Source: Desulfobulbus oralis
GTDB taxonomy: Bacteria > Desulfobacterota > Desulfobulbia > Desulfobulbales > Desulfobulbaceae
Reading direction: 5' to 3'
Assembly: GCF_002952055.1 (NCBI RefSeq)
Contig: NZ_CP021255.1
Location: 682,001 to 746,000, forward strand
DNA: 64,000 bases
In this document: one piece after another, positions 1 to 8,899 of the stretch
How the letters are laid out: every line of letters starts with the position of its first letter
Position numbering within the stretch: the stretch's first letter is position 1
The notes under the pieces: model-generated
Seen by the model: only the letters and a program-made list of their open reading frames with translations
Database searches by the model: none
Told to the model about the DNA's origin: nothing
Made by a program: the position numbers and the translations under genes

Positions 1-177
1 ATCAGAAAGGTTACCGATATCCAATTCTTTCGGTTCCTCGAACTCATATACATCTCTGCTGGGAATATTCCAGTAATTCTCCTTTTCAAATTCAAAAAAT
101 TTTACCCCTCTTGTATCCATAATATGGTTGAAAAGGCGGTCAATGGTTTGTTTCAATTCAGATAAGTCTATCTGCAT
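1..177 (-). CDS. Partial small protein, possible immunity protein of a toxin pair (3' end beyond window)
   Basis: The minus-strand frame opens with ATG at 177-175 and stays open to the window edge (59 codons visible, beginning MQIDLSELKQTIDR). A Shine-Dalgarno-like AAAGGA lies upstream. The stop of the upstream frame (177-320) overlaps this start as TAATG, so the two would be translationally coupled. The visible protein is acidic, with a Glu-rich stretch (EFEEPKELD) near the edge. No family is recognised. Its place directly behind what looks like the C-terminal end of a polymorphic toxin suggests an immunity protein; that is inference from position only. The 3' end lies outside the window. 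Confidence 0.55.
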   Translation of the reverse strand, partial: MQIDLSELKQTIDRLFNHIMDTRGVKFFEFEKENYWNIPSRDVYEFEEPKELDIGNLSD

Positions 178-457
178 TACTTGCGTCCTTTCTTTCGTTC
201 ACATTCTTCCTGTATCCTCTTAAAATTCTCTATTTGACCGAGAAGACTTTTAATTCGACCAGTGAAAATATGCTCTTGTCGATCTGGATGAGTATTGAGC
301 ATAAGCTCTTTGTTCTCCATTGAAAAAGATCTCTAGTGTACTGCCGCAGCTTATCTTGATACTCTTTAAGCTGATCTCTCAAAGCCTTACATGGATCTCG
401 ACACTCACCATGTCTTACTGGATCTCCGCCAATATTCTGTTGAAGAAGTTGCAGCAA
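177..457 (-). pseudogene. C-terminal fragment of an Rhs/polymorphic-toxin-like protein, frameshifted
   Basis: Two overlapping minus-strand frames together read like the tail of a polymorphic toxin. The upstream frame carries a charged helical stretch (DPCKALRDQLKEYQDKL) at about 410-345. The downstream frame (320-177, MENKELML to ERKKGRK) continues it with a GRIKSLLGQIENFK motif. From memory, this two-part pattern is common at the C-terminal end of Rhs/YD-repeat effectors. The frames join if one T is added to the T5 run (A5 on the plus strand, 323-327), so a one-base deletion or sequencing error breaks the gene. The 5' side runs into the dispersed repeat at 436-571, and a TGA precedes the TTG at 457. 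The gene is therefore a truncated remnant. The family assignment is by eye and moderate. Confidence 0.5.
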
Positions 458-571
458 TGCTCATTGTGAGTAAAAAACTGCATAATACAGAGGAGTAACT
501 TACTGATTCTGCCTTACCTGGAATTTGCCATTCCTGTAGTATGGAACTGAAATATAGTTTGCAAAGGGCTA
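436..571 (+). repeat. Dispersed MITE-like repeat, copy A
   Basis: This stretch matches three other segments of the window (14757-14836 reversed, 58521-58630, 61670-61808). Shared blocks include GCAGCAATG near the left side, ACTGATTCTGCCTTACCTGG in the centre, TTCCTG and TGAAATATAG, and an AGGGCT-type right end. The left end (CTGTTGAAGAAGT) and right end (TTTGCAAAGGGCT) are imperfect inverted repeats. No ORF is recognised inside. It lies exactly at the point where the toxin-like fragment is truncated. Confidence 0.6.
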
Positions 572-621
572 TTATATCTTTCTCTCGGGAGATTATCAAC
601 AACTCTTGATTTCCTTGCACA

Positions 622-1704
622 TCATGAATGCAGCTCCTTGATGCGAAGTTCACAGAGATCCATGAGCCGGCCAGTCCACTGTTCACGGCCGTGGATACGG
701 GTGCTGACGGCAATGAGCCGGGCCAGGGAAAGCGTGGTATAGACCGCCACCCGCTGGTCATGGACATGACCGGTCAATGCGCCAAAGCGTGCGGCCAGTG
801 CCTGTTCAATTCCGCTGAGACGATCAGGTTCGCCCTGGCTGCGCAGGCCGTAGTCGATGAGATGGGCGAGACAGTTGCCCGGATCGAGCCCCGGGTCACC
901 CTGACAGTAGAGATCGAGATCCACCAGAAAGAGCCGGTCGCCGTCAAAAAGAATATTGTCATGATAGCAATCCCGCTGACTGGGACAGGGCGGGCAGTAC
1001 GGCAGGCTGCGCCCCAGCCGCGTGCAGGCCGCAAGCAGCTCGTCGATGCGGTTTTTCCAGGCCGGATGCAGCCAGGTCACGGCGGTCAGTTGTGTCTCCA
1101 GGATGCGCAGCTCATCTTCCACGCCGTGCACCCGCTCCGACAATGGCCCCAGCCGGTGCAGCTTGTGCAGAGCCCCGGCGATCCGCCCGGCCAGGGCCGG
1201 GCCATTTTCCCCGTGCAATCCTTCGATAACCGGCCTTGCCGGCACCTTTTTCTGCAGCCACATGGAAAGATGCGGCAACAGGCCCAGGGGCTCGGGAACC
1301 GAGACGCCATCCGCGCAGGAACCGTCAAAACCGTTTTCCCACAGATGCCGCTGCACCGCATGGCTGCGCCGGTCGAGCCCCCTGGCCCTGATTTTGCCCA
1401 GAACCGAAAAGCGGCCGCCCTTTTCCGGGTCGGTCAGCTCATACTCGATCAGGCAGCGGCGGCCCGGTTTGTGCCGCCGCACGTAAATAGCCGCCACCTG
1501 CCATGCCGTGCCGGCAAAGGGATTGCGCCCGGATGCTTCCACCTGTTCCCGCAGGGCGCGGGTCATGTACGCCGGGTCTAGAGCCTGGACCAGCATGGGC
1601 ATTTTGGAATCGGCAATCCTGCTCTCCGGATCGTGAACCGGAACGGGAGCGCTCGTGCCGCGCCCAATCGGCACGGCCCTATGTTCCGGTTTCATGCCGG
1701 GCAT
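622..1704 (-). CDS. APH-fold phosphotransferase, divergent catalytic loop
   Basis: This 360-residue protein resembles the aminoglycoside phosphotransferase/choline kinase fold. The putative catalytic loop is at about 243-252 (QRDCYHDNIL), with the base D245 and N250 in D-x4-N spacing. The metal-binding VDLDL follows at 261-265. The usual His of the HxD motif is Gln here. The N-terminal lobe (about 60-160) has the beta-rich kinase-like pattern. It is the last gene of a minus-strand operon and overlaps the preceding kinase gene by 26 bp. GGAG lies 5 nt before the chosen ATG. Two kinases beside glycosyltransferases and an ABC exporter suggest phosphorylation of a sugar or glycolipid rather than antibiotic resistance. 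The substrate cannot be read from the sequence. Confidence 0.75.
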   Translation of the reverse strand: MPGMKPEHRAVPIGRGTSAPVPVHDPESRIADSKMPMLVQALDPAYMTRALREQVEASGRNPFAGTAWQVAAIYVRRHKPGRRCLIEYELTDPEKGGRFSVLGKIRARGLDRRSHAVQRHLWENGFDGSCADGVSVPEPLGLLPHLSMWLQKKVPARPVIEGLHGENGPALAGRIAGALHKLHRLGPLSERVHGVEDELRILETQLTAVTWLHPAWKNRIDELLAACTRLGRSLPYCPPCPSQRDCYHDNILFDGDRLFLVDLDLYCQGDPGLDPGNCLAHLIDYGLRSQGEPDRLSGIEQALAARFGALTGHVHDQRVAVYTTLSLARLIAVSTRIHGREQWTGRLMDLCELRIKELHS

Positions 1705-3016
1705 GGTTTCTCCAAAACGCCACTGCGTGGTACACGAGCCGGGCCATCAGCTCCGGCCACTGCGGGTGACGGGTACGAAAAGCCTGGGGCGTGAGCTGCA
1801 GCAGTTTTGCCGCTGTGTGGAGGCTGTAGCGCAAAAGAGTTTCCCGTTGTCCGCAAGCCTCCAGGTAGCCCTTCAGCACCACGTCTGCCAGTACAGCGGC
1901 GGTACCGGCCGCAAGGGCTCCCGCCGCCTCGTCATAGAACAGTTGCGCGGTAAAAGAGCCAAGATCCGCGGCAGGATCACCGATGCGGGCCTGATCGTAA
2001 TCGACGATGGCGATTCCGCCGTCATCCGCCCCATCGACCAGCACCTGATCGCTGGAAAAATCTCCATGGATGGGGTGATGCGGGCAGGGCATGGAGAGCA
2101 GCTCCGCGCCGATCCCGGCGGCGAGACGGCGCAGCCGGACTGCCAGGGCTGGGCAGAGAAAGGCCGTTGCATTGGCGGCGGCCAGAACCGAGAGCGCCTC
2201 GTTTTCCGGCACAGCCCTGGCCAGCGAACCAGGGCTCTCTCGATGGAAGCCGGCCAGGGCCGCGCCCACGGCCTGCAATTGGCCAGACTTTCGGCTCAGC
2301 TCCCGAGCCTCGTGCAGGAGCTGGCGCAGCGGCCGGCCGTCCAGCCAGCGGCTGATTATGATGCGCTCATCCTGGGAAATGCCCAAAGGCCCGGCGACGC
2401 TCAGGCCGTCATCCGCGGCAAAGGCGCCGATGGTCCGCGCGGCCCTGCAGGCGTTTTTGAAGTCCCGCGCCTCATAAACCTTGATGAGCGCCCGGGCTGC
2501 ACCGCCCACCAGCAATTTGCCCACGTATCTGCGCTCGTTTTTATAGCGCAGGGTCTCCATTCCGGCCGGCCACAGCTCGGGCATTGCGGGCAGAAGATCC
2601 TGCAGAAGCCGTCGGCGCGCATCCGCCTCCCCCAGCGCCGCCAGGCCCGGCAGTTTTCGATCCCGTGGAAAAGACCAGACCGCCAACTGCCAGGCATCCA
2701 CAAAATGGGGCTCATGACCACCCTGCCCGGCACCGTTTCCCTTCTGGCAACGGGCCCGCTCTTTGGCGTATTCCTTTTCGGGATAGGCCTTGGCCGAAAT
2801 CCGTATTGCCTTTTGAGCGCCGACCCCGGCGGCAAAACCCGCCAGGCAGTTGGTGTGCGGTTTGTATTTGAGATAGCTGAGGGTAAGATCAAGGATTGCC
2901 TGTTCCGGATAGAGCCGCTGCAAAAGTCCCAGCGCCCGCTCCGGATCGAGCAGGATGCTCAGTCCCGGCAGGCCGGGCTCTCTGGCAATCACCTCCAGAT
3001 CATGGCCGTTCAGCAT
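1679..3016 (-). CDS. APH-family phosphotransferase
   Basis: This 445-residue APH/choline-kinase-like protein has its catalytic loop at 317-324 (HGDFSSDQ) and the metal-binding IVDYDQ segment at about 337-342. HGD is canonical, but the metal-ligand Asn that normally follows (HGDxxxxN) is Gln324. The first half (1-190) is longer than in a minimal APH and may hold a separate recognition lobe. The start is 3 nt after the stop of the GT4-ABC fusion gene and the 3' end overlaps the next kinase by 26 bp, so the three are co-transcribed. It is unrelated in detail to the downstream kinase beyond the fold, so the two probably have different substrates. Confidence 0.78.
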   Translation of the reverse strand: MLNGHDLEVIAREPGLPGLSILLDPERALGLLQRLYPEQAILDLTLSYLKYKPHTNCLAGFAAGVGAQKAIRISAKAYPEKEYAKERARCQKGNGAGQGGHEPHFVDAWQLAVWSFPRDRKLPGLAALGEADARRRLLQDLLPAMPELWPAGMETLRYKNERRYVGKLLVGGAARALIKVYEARDFKNACRAARTIGAFAADDGLSVAGPLGISQDERIIISRWLDGRPLRQLLHEARELSRKSGQLQAVGAALAGFHRESPGSLARAVPENEALSVLAAANATAFLCPALAVRLRRLAAGIGAELLSMPCPHHPIHGDFSSDQVLVDGADDGGIAIVDYDQARIGDPAADLGSFTAQLFYDEAAGALAAGTAAVLADVVLKGYLEACGQRETLLRYSLHTAAKLLQLTPQAFRTRHPQWPELMARLVYHAVAFWRNHARHETGT

Positions 3017-3019
3017 GGT

Positions 3020-6000
3020 TTATTCTCCGGCGGTTTCGCGCCCCTGCGAAGCGGACGGGTTGCGGGCCCGAAAAAGCGCGGCATACGACCCGCCCCGGCC
3101 GAGCAGCTCCGCATGGGAACCCTGTTCGATGATACTGCCGTTTTCGAGAAACACGATTTGATCCGCCCGGGCGGCCAGATCGAGATCATGGGTGATCATG
3201 ATCACGGTGCGGCCCCGGGCGAGCTTGCCAAGGGCCTCGATCACCGCCTGTTCGTTGCTGCGGTCCAGACCGGTGGTCGGCTCGTCGAGGATGAGGATCG
3301 GGCTCTGCCGCAGGGCGGCCCGGGCAATGGCGATGCGCTGCTGCTGGCCGCTTGAAAGGGTGACCCCGCGCTCGCCCAGTTCGGTGTCGTAGCCATTGGG
3401 CATGGCCATGATGAAATCGTGGGCGTTGGCGAGTCTGGCCGCCTGCTCGATTTCGGCGAAGCTGGCACTGGCCGCGCCGTAGCCGATATTGTCGCGGATG
3501 CTGGCGGCAAAGAGCAGGCTGTTGGGCAGAACGATACTGATCTGCTCCCGCAGGGATTTGAGACGAAAGCCGCGGATATCCATCCCGTCGATAAGCACCC
3601 GGCCCTGACTGGGGTCATAGAGACGCAGAATCAGGCTCACCAGGGTGGATTTGCCCATGCCCGAAGGCCCGACCACAGCCACATGGCGGCCCGGCGGCAC
3701 AGAGAGGTCAATCCCGCGCAGGATGGGATGGGCCGGATCGTAGGCGAAGCTCACCCCCTCGAAACAAAGAGAGCCCTTGAAGGGCGGGGCGGCCACCGCA
3801 TCGGGCAGGTCCTCGATATCCGCCTTTTCTGCCATCAGATCGACGATGCGCTCGCCCGCGGCCACGGCTCTGGCCATCCGGCTGGTATACTTGGCAAACA
3901 TGCGGATCGGCCGGAAGGTGCTCTTGAGGTAGGTGATGAAGACAATCAGATCGCCCGGCGAAAGCTCTCCCACCAGCACGAAGAGCGTGCCCTGCCAGAG
4001 AACAATGGCCGAGGACAGGCCGATCATGACATCGGCGCTGCGTTCCAGATTGGCGGTGAGGCGCTTGACCTGCACCCCGGTACCGAGGCTCTTCTGCCCC
4101 ACTCGGGCAAAGACGTCGGCAAAGTTTTTTTCGAGCGACAGGGCCTGTACATCGCGGATGGCGGCCAGGGATTCGGCTGCGGTGGCCGCCATCGCCCCCT
4201 CCTGTTTGCGCAGTTTGCGGGTCATCTGGTGAATCTTTCTGCCCAGATGGGTGCTGATGAGCCAGAGCAGGGGCCAAGGCAGCAGCGCAAAGAGGGTCAG
4301 TTGCCAGTTCATCCACAACATCACCCCGATCATGCCGGCAAGTATCAGCAGATGGGCGAGCATCGGCATGATGGCGGTCACCATGGTCTCGCCGATCAGG
4401 TTCACATCGCTGACCACGCGCAGGGTCAGCTCGCCGGTTTTGGCCCGGTTGTGGAAGGAAAGGGAGAGCCCCTGCAGGTGCTGGTAGAGATCGTCCCGGA
4501 TCCTGGCCATGGTGCGGCTGCCTGCCAGGGCGAAGCCGATGCTGCTCAGATAGGACAAGACTCCTCTGAGGGCAATGATCAGCACCAGACTGAGCGCGAG
4601 CAGAATCAGCAACTGCATGGAGTCGAGGCTGGCCAGCAGGGGAATTTTTGCAAAACCGCTGTGGGGACTGTCGGAGACGATCCAGTCGATGACGATTTTC
4701 AGCGGCCAGGGCTCCAGCAACTGGGCGGCGATACCGGCCAGAAGGGCCAAAAGGGAGCCGGCGAGCAAGGCGGTATGACGGCGCAGATAGGGGCCGAAAC
4801 AGGCGAAGATGCGGCGCAGACTGGGCAGGGCCGCGGATATGCCGGCCGGCGCCTTGGAAGGCGTCGACAGGCCCTCCCCGGTCTTGCGGGTATTTTCGCT
4901 TGGGTCCTCGTGCCTTCCCTGCTCTTTTATCTGTAAACCCGCGATGGCAAGGATACGGGCCGCCACGCTGTCCCAACTGTGCCGGTTCAGGGCCTCGTCT
5001 CTGGCGGCTTGCCCCAGCCTGCGGCAGAGGGCCGGATCGGCGCGCAAGCCGGCAAGAGCGGCCTGCAGTCCGGCCGCATCACCCGGCGGATAGAGCAGAC
5101 CGGTCTTTTGCTCGCGCACAACCCGGTCGAGCCCGCCGACCCGGCTGGCCACCACCGGCAGAGCGGCCGCCATGTATTCATAAATTTTCAGCGGCGAAAA
5201 ATAAAAGGGCTCCATCTCCGGATAGGGGGCGACGCCCACATCCATCTGCCGCAGCCAGTTCGCGACTTCCGCCGGAGGAACCGCGCCGGTCAAAGTGACA
5301 CTGTCGGAGATTCCGGCCTGCACAATGCTCCGCTCAATGCCTGCCCTTTCCGGGCCATCACCCACCAGCAGAAGGCGCAGGCCCGGATCCTGTGAGTGCA
5401 TGGCGATGAACACATCGAGCAGCAGCTCAAGTCCGTGCCAGGGCTTGAGGGAGCCGAGAAAACCGATGGTAAAGGTTGCCGGCGAATCCGGCTGGGGACG
5501 ATCCGCAAAGAGTTCGGCCGGAAAGCGGGCCGGATCGATGCCGTTTGCAAGCACCCGCACCCGTCCCCGGCTCTGCGGATAGCCATCGAGATAGGCGGCG
5601 ACTCCCGGCGACACCGCAATGATGGCATGGGCCGCCGCAAAGACCCTGGCCGCAATCCGTTCCGCCTCCTCGCGGTGCACCAGTTCCCGGTGCCGGATCT
5701 GCTCTTCGATAAGCGGCGCATTGACCTCAAGGATGCCGGGGATGCCCTGGGATTCGGCATACTCCATGCCGGCGCAGCTCCACAGGGAATAGCGCTCGTA
5801 GACGCAGTCAAACGGCCCGGCGATCCTCAGGGCGTCCTGCACGGTGCCGGCGCTTACCATGGCCGCCCGCTCGCGCCGGGCGGTGTCGCCCCGCGGCGGC
5901 TCCGGCAGGCAGTGTACCGGCAGGTCTCTCAGATCCGCGGGCGGCTCCCCGCCCAGGCGCATGGCAAAAAGCTGCACCTGAAGCCCCTGCCGCCGAAAAG

Positions 6001-6088
6001 CACGGATGACTTCCTGTACGTGGATGGAGGCGCCCTTGGCACCAAAGACCGGAATGCCGGGGTCGGCGCAGACATATGCCAGACGCAT
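3020..6088 (-). CDS. Fusion of GT4 glycosyltransferase and ABC exporter (permease-ATPase)
   Basis: One uninterrupted 1022-codon frame encodes two complete modules. Residues 1-390 form a GT-B glycosyltransferase of family 4, with a Rossmann start (MRLAYVCADPG), the donor-site FYFSPLKIYEYMAA motif near 295-308 and a GLLYPPGD segment at about 330. After a linker (about 390-425) comes an ABC exporter half: six predicted membrane segments at about 440-730, then an ATPase with Walker A GPSGMGKST (807-815), signature LSSGQQQ (911-917), Walker B ILILDEP (931-937) and an H-loop near 967. The exporter would act as a homodimer in the inner membrane, like MsbA. The ATG overlaps the preceding GT4 gene's stop by one base (TGATG). 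The fusion implies that glycosylation and lipid or glycan flipping are coupled. No frameshift or internal stop was seen. Confidence 0.85.
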   Translation of the reverse strand: MRLAYVCADPGIPVFGAKGASIHVQEVIRAFRRQGLQVQLFAMRLGGEPPADLRDLPVHCLPEPPRGDTARRERAAMVSAGTVQDALRIAGPFDCVYERYSLWSCAGMEYAESQGIPGILEVNAPLIEEQIRHRELVHREEAERIAARVFAAAHAIIAVSPGVAAYLDGYPQSRGRVRVLANGIDPARFPAELFADRPQPDSPATFTIGFLGSLKPWHGLELLLDVFIAMHSQDPGLRLLLVGDGPERAGIERSIVQAGISDSVTLTGAVPPAEVANWLRQMDVGVAPYPEMEPFYFSPLKIYEYMAAALPVVASRVGGLDRVVREQKTGLLYPPGDAAGLQAALAGLRADPALCRRLGQAARDEALNRHSWDSVAARILAIAGLQIKEQGRHEDPSENTRKTGEGLSTPSKAPAGISAALPSLRRIFACFGPYLRRHTALLAGSLLALLAGIAAQLLEPWPLKIVIDWIVSDSPHSGFAKIPLLASLDSMQLLILLALSLVLIIALRGVLSYLSSIGFALAGSRTMARIRDDLYQHLQGLSLSFHNRAKTGELTLRVVSDVNLIGETMVTAIMPMLAHLLILAGMIGVMLWMNWQLTLFALLPWPLLWLISTHLGRKIHQMTRKLRKQEGAMAATAAESLAAIRDVQALSLEKNFADVFARVGQKSLGTGVQVKRLTANLERSADVMIGLSSAIVLWQGTLFVLVGELSPGDLIVFITYLKSTFRPIRMFAKYTSRMARAVAAGERIVDLMAEKADIEDLPDAVAAPPFKGSLCFEGVSFAYDPAHPILRGIDLSVPPGRHVAVVGPSGMGKSTLVSLILRLYDPSQGRVLIDGMDIRGFRLKSLREQISIVLPNSLLFAASIRDNIGYGAASASFAEIEQAARLANAHDFIMAMPNGYDTELGERGVTLSSGQQQRIAIARAALRQSPILILDEPTTGLDRSNEQAVIEALGKLARGRTVIMITHDLDLAARADQIVFLENGSIIEQGSHAELLGRGGSYAALFRARNPSASQGRETAGE

Positions 6089-7344
6089 CAGGCCCTCCTC
6101 GCCGGGGTCGCGGCGGCCGTTTCCGGCAGACGGGGGGTGGCCATGGCGGCCCTGAAGAGCTCACGCTGGGCCGCCGCGTTTTTCCGGATATCGAAATCCT
6201 CTTCAACCAGGGCCCGGGCCCTGCCGGCCAGGGATGACCGCAGATTCGCATCCTGCAACAGCCGCTCCATGGCATCGGCCAGGGCAGCGGGATCGCGCTC
6301 CGCCACGCAGAGACCGGTGTCGTTATGCCGCACCAGTTCGGGAATGCCCACCACCTGGGTGGAGATGACCGGCGTCCCCAGGGCCATGGCCTCCACAAGC
6401 ACCGTGGGCAGGCCATCGCGGTCGCCGTCGGAGCTGATCACGCAGGGAGCGACAAAAAAGGCGGCCTCACGAAAAATCCTGATCAGCTCCGCGTGGGCTC
6501 TGGGCCCGGCAAGGCAGACCTGCTCAGCCAGACCAAGCCGCTCGATTCGCTGCTGCAAAGCCTCCCGCATCATGCCCTCGCCCACTATGCTGCAGTGAAA
6601 AGCAATGCCCCGCTCCCGCAGCAGGCCGCAGGCCTCGACCAGCACATCAAAACCCTTTTTCTCCACCAGCCGGCCCACGGCCAGGATTTCCCGGCTGTTC
6701 AGATTGGGGGGCCGGTACGTAAAACGGTCCAGATGCAGGCCGTTGTAGATACGCCGCACCTGTTCGGCCGCCTGACCATAGGTGGCCTGCAGATAGCGCT
6801 GGTTATAGCCGGAGACCGTGATCACGCCCGCGGCATCGCCCAGCTTCCTGTGCATGTCCTCCTGATCGACTGCCTGATGATAAATATCCTTGGCGTGTAC
6901 GGTCAGGGTATAGGGAATGCGGGCAAGCCTCGAGGCAATGCGGGTGACCGTCGCCGCAAGCGTGCCAAAATGGGCGTGAAAATGGGCAATCCCGCGCTCG
7001 CGCGCCTTCAGGGCCAGCTTGATGGCCTGGAGTAGGTCTCCCTCCTCCATGTCGCCCAGCTCATCCAGAGCCTGCCAGAAACCCGGCAGTTCCCTGCGGG
7101 CAAGGCTCATCATCTCCCAGAGGCTGTGCGTGGCGGCGCTGATGTCGCGGATATAGGTGACCGGCGCCCTGACCTGGGCCAGGATATCCTGAAAATGGCT
7201 TTCCCGGACCGGCCGCAGAGCAAAGATGTGGATTCTCATCCCGGCCTTTTCGTGTTCGAGAATTTCATTGACGATAAAGGTTTCCGAGAAGCGCGGGTAG
7301 CGTTTGAGCACATAGGCCAGCGCGGGCTGTTGCGGTGTCGTCAT
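6088..7344 (-). CDS. Glycosyltransferase family 4 (WcaL/colanic-acid type)
   Basis: This 418-residue GT-B enzyme opens with a segment typical of colanic-acid-type transferases (LKRYPRFSETFIVNEI at about 13-28). It carries AVGRLVEKKGFDVL, the nucleotide-sugar binding region, at about 226-239 and a C-terminal DGLPTVLVEAMALGTPV motif with the donor-binding Glu. It probably transfers a sugar from a nucleotide sugar to a lipid- or glycan-linked acceptor at the cytoplasmic face. It overlaps the upstream MurG-like gene by 4 bp and the downstream fusion gene by 1 bp. It is therefore tightly coupled in a five-gene operon. The sugar specificity is unknown. Confidence 0.85.
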   Translation of the reverse strand: MTTPQQPALAYVLKRYPRFSETFIVNEILEHEKAGMRIHIFALRPVRESHFQDILAQVRAPVTYIRDISAATHSLWEMMSLARRELPGFWQALDELGDMEEGDLLQAIKLALKARERGIAHFHAHFGTLAATVTRIASRLARIPYTLTVHAKDIYHQAVDQEDMHRKLGDAAGVITVSGYNQRYLQATYGQAAEQVRRIYNGLHLDRFTYRPPNLNSREILAVGRLVEKKGFDVLVEACGLLRERGIAFHCSIVGEGMMREALQQRIERLGLAEQVCLAGPRAHAELIRIFREAAFFVAPCVISSDGDRDGLPTVLVEAMALGTPVISTQVVGIPELVRHNDTGLCVAERDPAALADAMERLLQDANLRSSLAGRARALVEEDFDIRKNAAAQRELFRAAMATPRLPETAAATPARRA

Positions 7345-8579
7345 GATGCAACCTTACTCGAACGAGTGGAGGAGGCGGAAGAGGCAGGGTCGGCGGCAAC
7401 ATGGGCGGACCCGAACATGGCGCTGACCAAAGCCGGAATCTTCTTTAGCCCCCCAAGATCGATCACATTGCGGGCAGGTTTGAAGGCCTGCTCCTTATGG
7501 AGCCAGCGGGAGAGAGCGGCCGGATTCAGATCTTCCAGGCAGATGACGTCGACCACACCCAGAGCCTGCAGGCGTTCGGCGCGGATTGTCTGCTCGAGTC
7601 GGGGCTTGTTGCGCGGCACGATCAAAGCGGGTTTGCCGAGGCTCAATATTTCGGTCACCGTGTTGTAACCGCCCATGGCAATGATCCGCTTGGCCCGCTG
7701 CATCAAGCCCATGGGTTCCTGCAGAAACTCCAGTACCCGCAGACGGGGATTTTCTCTGGCCTGGGAGCGCAGTTGCCGTTTTTTCTCCTCCGGTAAAAAT
7801 GGTCCGGTAACCATGATGCCGTACTCGCCCTCCGGCAGTTGCGACCTGGCAAAGGCGCTCGCCACGGCCAGGCCGTCCTGCCCCCCGCCAATGACACAAA
7901 GGGTAAAGTCCTGCTGGAGCACATCCAGCTCTACCCAGCGCGCCGACTCCGGATCCACGTCCTCTTCTTCGCCGGACGGCAGACGGTCCATGGGGTCGAG
8001 ATAGCCGGTGAAGGTCGTCTTGAGCCTCAGGGAGGGGGAAAAACTGTAGGCAGAGGTCTGATCGTACACGTCTGGATCGCCGTAGATCCAGACCGCTTCA
8101 TAAAATCGCTCGATAAAGGCCTCGTTCTCCTGCTCCTGCCACTGCCTGCGCACCGCCTCCGGATGATCGATTATGTCTCGCAGACCCAACACGGTTCTGG
8201 TGGTATCGGAATCTTTCAGATTCTCCAAAACCGGGCTCAATTCCTGCAGAGCGCCGCGCGGCACATTATCCACGATAAAGAGGTTGGGGTTGAAATGGGT
8301 CAGGGCCGTCCCAATCACCTGGGACCGCAGATTGACCAGGGCATTGGTTTCTACAAAAAGGGAGCGGGGCGAGTAGTTCCCGTGCCGATCCTTGTGGTAG
8401 GCGGGCAGGGTCAGACAGTCGACGCCCTTTGGAATGCGGAATGCGCCCGCCTCGTGGATGCCGGCAATGAGCAGCACCTTGGCAGCCAAAGGCGACTCCG
8501 CCAGGGCCCTGGCGATAAGCTGGTTGCGGCGGATGTGGCCAAGGCCCATGGTGTCGTGGGAATACAGGACGATTTTCAT
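7341..8579 (-). CDS. MurG/GT28-like glycosyltransferase
   Basis: The chosen start, MKIVLYSHDTMG at 8579, gives 412 residues. It is preceded by GAGAG about 9 nt upstream, and the N-terminal GLGHIRRN segment is the acceptor-side loop seen in GT28/GT1-type enzymes. An upstream in-frame ATG at 8687 would add 36 low-complexity residues and is less likely. The C-terminal half carries GGGQDG and AMGGYNTVTEIL, the UDP-sugar loop equivalent of MurG. It is the first gene of the operon running to 622. It belongs to a poorly characterised group often annotated only as glycosyltransferase. Its likely role is the first or second sugar transfer in assembling the exported glycan. Confidence 0.78.
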   Translation of the reverse strand: MKIVLYSHDTMGLGHIRRNQLIARALAESPLAAKVLLIAGIHEAGAFRIPKGVDCLTLPAYHKDRHGNYSPRSLFVETNALVNLRSQVIGTALTHFNPNLFIVDNVPRGALQELSPVLENLKDSDTTRTVLGLRDIIDHPEAVRRQWQEQENEAFIERFYEAVWIYGDPDVYDQTSAYSFSPSLRLKTTFTGYLDPMDRLPSGEEEDVDPESARWVELDVLQQDFTLCVIGGGQDGLAVASAFARSQLPEGEYGIMVTGPFLPEEKKRQLRSQARENPRLRVLEFLQEPMGLMQRAKRIIAMGGYNTVTEILSLGKPALIVPRNKPRLEQTIRAERLQALGVVDVICLEDLNPAALSRWLHKEQAFKPARNVIDLGGLKKIPALVSAMFGSAHVAADPASSASSTRSSKVAS

Positions 8580-8899
8580 GATCCGTTCTCTCGTTGATAC
8601 TGGTGGGCTCGGAGCTGTCCCTTGTGCTCGGGCAGAAAATGGGGATTGCTCAGCTTGCCTGTTCCTCTTCTCAGGCTGTCTGTGCAAGGATCTATTCAGG
8701 ATAGGCGCCCAAGCTCAAAACGCATTGGTTACGAAGGGCCAGCAACTTGGTGGGTTGTGTAGGTGGTGCAGGAGTGAGAGCGGGTAGATGCTCATGGCCA
8801 ATGCCCCGCACGCTCAGGGGGAGAACAGGTGAAAGGGACAGGGCGGGATTCTGGGAGACTTGGCAGTGTCAAGCAGCAAGCAACCAGAAGGGAGCCGAC
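8580..8899. other. Intergenic region with no recognised gene
   Basis: About 320 bp separate the glycan operon start (8579) from an IS30 relic. The minus-strand side must hold the operon promoter, but no convincing -35/-10 pair stands out. No conserved protein was recognised in any frame. Confidence 0.4.

Noticed and set aside
628-1581. Plus-strand 317-codon frame opposite the first APH-like gene
   Set aside because: It is antisense to a gene with clear kinase motifs and has only GC-driven composition and no recognisable domain.
1655-3355. Plus-strand 566-codon frame
   Set aside because: It runs antisense across two overlapping real genes (both kinases and the exporter end) and shows no domain or signal peptide.
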